Program-made: the position numbers and the translations under genes | In this document: piece after piece, positions 23,318 through 26,748 of the stretch | How the letters are laid out: every line of letters starts with the position of its first letter | How positions within the stretch are numbered: the first letter of the stretch is position 1 | Notes under the pieces: generated by a model | What the model was told of the DNA's origin: nothing | The model's database searches: none | Seen by the model: the letters and a program-made list of their open reading frames with translations, nothing else | Source of the DNA: JAIEPT01 sp038217425 | Lineage (GTDB): Bacteria; Planctomycetota; Planctomycetia; Gemmatales; Gemmataceae | Assembly (NCBI GenBank): GCA_038217425.1 | Contig: JBBQPM010000092.1 | Coordinates: forward strand, 1-26,748 | Reading direction: 5' to 3' | Length of the DNA: 26,748 nucleotides

Positions 23318-24683
23318 AATCGGTGAGGTACAGTCCCGACTCGCGCACTCGCCGTTTCACGTCCTCCGCGTCCAGCGCCCAGAGCGGGCTGATCTCCAGC
23401 GGTATCGTCACATTCCCTGTCCCGTCGCGCGGTATCTTCACGCCCGCGCCTTCGAGCCAGCTGCCGAACTGGTTGAGCATGGCTTGCCGAACCGACTCCG
23501 GCGATTCCCGGCCGGTCGCGTTCTTGAGAGGCTCAAACTCCGTCTCCCGGCTCGTCACCGACACTGTCCAGCGCTCCGCTTGCGGCAACACGTCGAAGAT
23601 GAAGCGTTCGAACTTGAGCGCGTTCTCCGTCTCGGGTTGCACGGGCTGGCCGGCCCAGTGCGGAACTTTCTTGCGCGCGACGTGCCAGGGCATGTGGGCG
23701 CCGACGACTCGTTTCAGGAACGCGACGTCGAACAGATGAATCGCGGTGTTGCCCGCCCAGAGCCGCAGCCGACCTTGTTCGTCGCGTGCTTCCGCCAACT
23801 CGAGCGGCAGATCCGAGTACTCGATCATCGCACAGCGGCCATCGACGAGCGCGAGGTTGCCGAGCTTTTCCGTGGGGAACTCCTTGGCGACCACCTTGGT
23901 CGAGACCTCGGCGTTTTCGAGCAGATGTCGGCCCAGGAAATGGGCGTCGTGAATCTGCACGAACGGGTTATCGACTTGAAAGTACGAAATCGTTCGGATG
24001 CCGCGTTGGGCGAGTCGTTCGAGCAAACCCGAGTTGGACAGCCCGGTGAGCGTGCCGCCGTGCCCGTCGGGGCTGAGACACAGGCAGCCGGGTTGGTCGA
24101 GCAGTAACTTGCCAGTCGCAAGATCGAGTGCCGGCATCGTCCCCTGGCAGAAGAACTCGACGCCCTGTAGGCCGAAGTTTCGGTTCTCGGCGAAGAACTG
24201 CCGCGTCGGTTCATCGGTGATCGGGCTGGTCATCACGAGCAACAGGAAGGGCCGTTGGTAGCGTCGCTCGAGTGCCAGGACTTTTTCGACGTGGATCTGA
24301 AAGAGCGTCTTCTTGGTGACCGGCCCGAGCGGGAACATGCCCTTGGGCTGATCGAAGCCGAGGCGCGTCCCCTGACCGCCGGCGACGATGAGGAACGCGA
24401 CTTCGCCGGCCTTGAGCGCCTGCTCGGCGCGCTGGCGATACGCCTCGTTCAGCGCGGGATCGTTGTCGGGCCAGGGGAGCGGCGTGATGGACTCGGCGGG
24501 CGGGATCGCGTCTTTCTGATCGCGCCGCTCGTAGAGTTTTCTCAGCTCCTCGAAGTCGACGACGTGCAAATCGCGGACGAGTCGTGCGCGCTCGGGGGGA
24601 CTAAGCGATTCCCAACCGGCGAGCAAGTGGTCTTGTTGGGAGTTTCGCAAACGCTGGACGAGGTCGGGTGACGGTTCTTGCAT
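23283..24683 (-). CDS. UDP-sugar pyrophosphorylase, UAP1 type
   Basis: Forms UDP-GlcNAc or a related UDP-sugar from the sugar-1-phosphate and UTP. The signature GGQGTRLG and PKGMFPLGP (near 102-120) belong to the eukaryotic-like UAP1/UGP family, not to bacterial GlmU. Other family blocks are MTSPITDEPT, GNLALVDGRCAMIEYSD and WHVARKKVPH. About 466 residues. The ATG at 24683 is chosen; GTG 24692 is possible. The last dozen residues (TDSFSARTGTRER) come from the palindrome at 23280-23317 and are probably not part of the ancestral protein. Third gene of a minus-strand operon with a GT41 enzyme and pdxJ, to whose donor supply it could contribute. Confidence 0.88.
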   Translation of the reverse strand: MQEPSPDLVQRLRNSQQDHLLAGWESLSPPERARLVRDLHVVDFEELRKLYERRDQKDAIPPAESITPLPWPDNDPALNEAYRQRAEQALKAGEVAFLIVAGGQGTRLGFDQPKGMFPLGPVTKKTLFQIHVEKVLALERRYQRPFLLLVMTSPITDEPTRQFFAENRNFGLQGVEFFCQGTMPALDLATGKLLLDQPGCLCLSPDGHGGTLTGLSNSGLLERLAQRGIRTISYFQVDNPFVQIHDAHFLGRHLLENAEVSTKVVAKEFPTEKLGNLALVDGRCAMIEYSDLPLELAEARDEQGRLRLWAGNTAIHLFDVAFLKRVVGAHMPWHVARKKVPHWAGQPVQPETENALKFERFIFDVLPQAERWTVSVTSRETEFEPLKNATGRESPESVRQAMLNQFGSWLEGAGVKIPRDGTGNVTIPLEISPLWALDAEDVKRRVRESGLYLTDSFSARTGTRER

Positions 24684-24730
24684 GAGATTCACTCAAAAAG
24701 TCGGCGGCCTGGGGGACGGTCCAGTTTCGG

Positions 24731-25459
24731 TTAGCGCGCGAGCGCCTGGCGAATCGCGTCCTTCATATCTCTCACCGCACGTTCCATGCCGAGCATGATC
24801 GAACGCGACACAATACTGAAGCCGATGTTCAGCTCTTCGACGCCCGGGATGCGCGCGATGTCGCCGACGTTGTCGTAGGTCAGGCCGTGTCCCATGTGGA
24901 CGTGCAAACCTTGCACGCGCGCCAGGTCCGCGGCGCGGCGCAATAGCTCGACCTGGTCGGCGCGAGCGCGCCGCGTCTTCGCCTCGGCATATTGACCGGT
25001 GTGAAACTCGATCGCCTCGGCGCCCACGTCCTTCGATGCGAGCACCTGCATCTCGTCGGCGTCGATGAACAGCGCGACGGCGATCCCGACGGACTTGAGC
25101 TCTTCGACCGTACTCCGAACCGCTTCGCGCTGGCCCACCACATCCAGGCCCCCCTCGGTCGTCACCTCCTGCCGACGTTCGGGGACGAGCGTTGCCTGGT
25201 CGGGCTTCACCTGAATCGCGATGGCGAGGATTTCCGGGGCGACTGCCAGCTCCAGGTTGAGCAGGTTGGGAACCACCTGTTTGAGCAGATGCAGATCGCG
25301 GTCCTGGATGTGTCGGCGATCTTCGCGCAGGTGGACGGTGATGCCGTCGGCGCCCCCTAGCAAGGCGAGGACGGCGGCCGCGACGGGGTCGGGTTCGCGG
25401 TCTTTGCGTGCCTGGCGCACGGTGGCGACGTGATCGATGTTGACGCCGAGTCGGATCAT
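24731..25459 (-). CDS. pdxJ: Pyridoxine 5'-phosphate synthase
   Basis: Joins 1-deoxyxylulose 5-phosphate and 3-amino-2-oxopropyl phosphate to pyridoxine 5'-phosphate. The 242-residue length is typical. VNIDHVATVRQAR (6-18), the ITVHLREDRRHI segment with His43, Arg45 and His50, Glu70 in NLELAV, His191 in MGHGLTYDNV, and NIGFSIV near the end are all conserved. The ATG overlaps the stop of the glycosyltransferase (ATGA). This is a vitamin B6 gene in an operon with sugar-transfer genes. Confidence 0.95.
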   Translation of the reverse strand: MIRLGVNIDHVATVRQARKDREPDPVAAAVLALLGGADGITVHLREDRRHIQDRDLHLLKQVVPNLLNLELAVAPEILAIAIQVKPDQATLVPERRQEVTTEGGLDVVGQREAVRSTVEELKSVGIAVALFIDADEMQVLASKDVGAEAIEFHTGQYAEAKTRRARADQVELLRRAADLARVQGLHVHMGHGLTYDNVGDIARIPGVEELNIGFSIVSRSIMLGMERAVRDMKDAIRQALAR

Positions 25460-26748
25460 GTTCGTCCCTTGGTCCAGAGCCGCCAGACGTCGCGGTACGC
25501 CGCGGTCAATTCGCGGACGAACCCGACGTTGTCCATCATCGGGGATTCAAGCAGTCGGCCGCGGAGCTGCTGACGCAAACGGCGCAGCTCGCTCGGATCC
25601 TCCGCCAGCGCCAACACCTTGGCGCGAAACGCTTCTTCGTCGGCAACCGCGAAATCTTCCAGGCCGACGTGCCGGAGCATCGCCAATCCCTGTCGGCAAA
25701 AGTAGGTCGGGCCGACTTGCGATAAGAGCGGCACGCCCATCCAGAGCGTGTCGCAGGTGGTGACTCCGCCTTGATACGGATACGGGTCGAGCGCGATGTC
25801 GACTTCGTTGAAGAAATTGAAGTATTCCCCCGGCTTGGCGCGCTCGCGGAGGATCAGGCGATCTTCCGGAATGCCGCGATCCTTGGCCTCGCGGAAGAGC
25901 CGTTGATTGACCGCTCGGCCCTTGTTCACGAGCAAGAGCAACTTCGCGGTCGGCAATTTTTCGAGCAGACCGAGCCAGAGGTTCCACGTACGATGATTCA
26001 CCTTCGAGAAATTATTGAGGGAACCGAGCGTGAGGTAGCCGTTCTTGTCGAGCGGCAACGGTCCCGGCTCGGGCGTCCCCTCGGGCTTGCGATAGCACCA
26101 GGCGAATCTCGGCAGACGCAGCAACTTCTCGACGTAGAACTGGTCCGTCCCCGGCGGGTCGGCGACGGCGTCGCTGATGCGGTAGTCCATCGTGCTCATG
26201 CCAGTCGTGTCGGGGTAGCCGAAATGTTCGATCTGGATCGGCGCCGGCTTCTGCGCGAGCATCAGCAAGCGGTTGTTGCCGGTGTGTCCGGTGGTGTCGA
26301 CGAGGATGTCGATCTGGTCGCTGCGGATCAGGTCGGCGAGTTCGTGCGGTTGCGTACCGACGACGTTGCGCCAGTGGTCGGCCTTGGACTTCAGGCGGTC
26401 GGTGTGCGCGTCGGGGAGTTGGGCGTCGCAGTAGGCGTAGGCCTCGACGTGCGTGCGGTCGAAGTGGGTGAAGAGGACGTCGAAGAATTGCCCGACCGGG
26501 TGCGTGACGAAATCGGGGGAAGTGAACCCGACGCGCAGCTTGCGCTCGGGGCTGCGGTCGTTCGCGTGCGGCTTGATCTTGCCGGCGAGCGGGACGGCGT
26601 ACTTCTGCGCCCACGCCTTCGATTCCGCGAGGACGATGCCCGGGTCGTAATCCCCCGCGTAGTGCAGCGACAGGAGGAAGTTGCTGTGCATGGTGGGGTC
26701 GTTGGCCGAGAGGATTTGGCGATACCACTTGATCGCGTTTTCGGTTTC
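25456..26748 (-). CDS. GT41 (O-GlcNAc-transferase/SPINDLY-like) glycosyltransferase, 5' end outside window
   Basis: Catalytic part of a GT41 enzyme, which transfers a sugar from a UDP- or GDP-sugar to protein Ser/Thr. The frame is open to the window edge (ETENAIKWYRQILS just before the first in-window Met), so the N-terminal part, usually TPR repeats, is missing. Seen here are LRVGFTSPDFVTHPVGQFF, DTTGHTGNNRLLMLAQKPAPIQ, EHFGYPDTTGMSTMDYRISD, LGSLNNFSKVN and LDPYPYQGGVTTCDTLWMGVP, in the family order. Overlaps pdxJ by ATGA. The donor sugar is not certain. Confidence 0.9.
   Translation of the reverse strand, partial: ETENAIKWYRQILSANDPTMHSNFLLSLHYAGDYDPGIVLAESKAWAQKYAVPLAGKIKPHANDRSPERKLRVGFTSPDFVTHPVGQFFDVLFTHFDRTHVEAYAYCDAQLPDAHTDRLKSKADHWRNVVGTQPHELADLIRSDQIDILVDTTGHTGNNRLLMLAQKPAPIQIEHFGYPDTTGMSTMDYRISDAVADPPGTDQFYVEKLLRLPRFAWCYRKPEGTPEPGPLPLDKNGYLTLGSLNNFSKVNHRTWNLWLGLLEKLPTAKLLLLVNKGRAVNQRLFREAKDRGIPEDRLILRERAKPGEYFNFFNEVDIALDPYPYQGGVTTCDTLWMGVPLLSQVGPTYFCRQGLAMLRHVGLEDFAVADEEAFRAKVLALAEDPSELRRLRQQLRGRLLESPMMDNVGFVRELTAAYRDVWRLWTKGRT

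Overview
The window looks like a chromosome segment of a G+C-rich member of the Planctomycetota. This is inferred from gene content: a Tat-type DUF1501 protein, a secreted DUF1080 (3-keto-disaccharide hydrolase) protein, a NrtA/CmpA-type transporter with a Tat lipoprotein, a GT41 (O-GlcNAc-transferase-like) protein, and dispersed palindromes of the CCACAGAG type. No rRNA, tRNA, CRISPR array or prophage was seen.

Layout. 153-1268 (-): secreted aldose 1-epimerase, divergent from a GT2 glycosyltransferase (1470-2216). 2534-4014: acyl carrier protein and beta-ketoacyl-ACP synthase II, overlapping by ATGA. 4152-5501: DUF1501 protein. 5644-5967 (-): small secreted DUF1508 protein. 6171-6944: lone E2-type acyltransferase. 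6955-7425 (-): secreted PLAT-domain protein. 7747-11622: four-gene ABC importer of the nitrate/nitrite/bicarbonate family, behind a good sigma-54 promoter match. 11700-13429: membrane histidine kinase and FixJ-like response regulator, overlapping by TTGA. 13600-15255: outer-membrane alginate-export-type porin gene with one in-frame TGA.

15256-20015 is the accessory part. It holds a broken or frameshifted micro-ORF, a PIN toxin-antitoxin pair on the minus strand, an IS630 transposase remnant, an MsrA-pseudouridine synthase fusion, a BCS1-like AAA ATPase, and a second, paralogous PIN toxin-antitoxin pair on the plus strand whose antitoxin is internally duplicated. Then come msrB, an aldo/keto reductase and transaldolase (20070-22443), a plausible oxidative-stress/NADPH group together with the MsrA fusion, and a DUF1080 protein (22526-23272).

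On the minus strand 26748-23283 is a tight operon: a GT41 glycosyltransferase (5' end outside the window), pdxJ, and a UAP1-type UDP-sugar pyrophosphorylase that could supply the GT41 donor.

The most interesting observations are the MsrA-RluA fusion, the twin PIN modules with a tandem antitoxin and a shared leaderless-type promoter, the in-frame stop in the porin, the matched degeneracy of the two ABC ATPases, and paired ACGTG-N6-CACGT sites 84 bp apart between the response regulator and the porin. None proves a new system from sequence alone.
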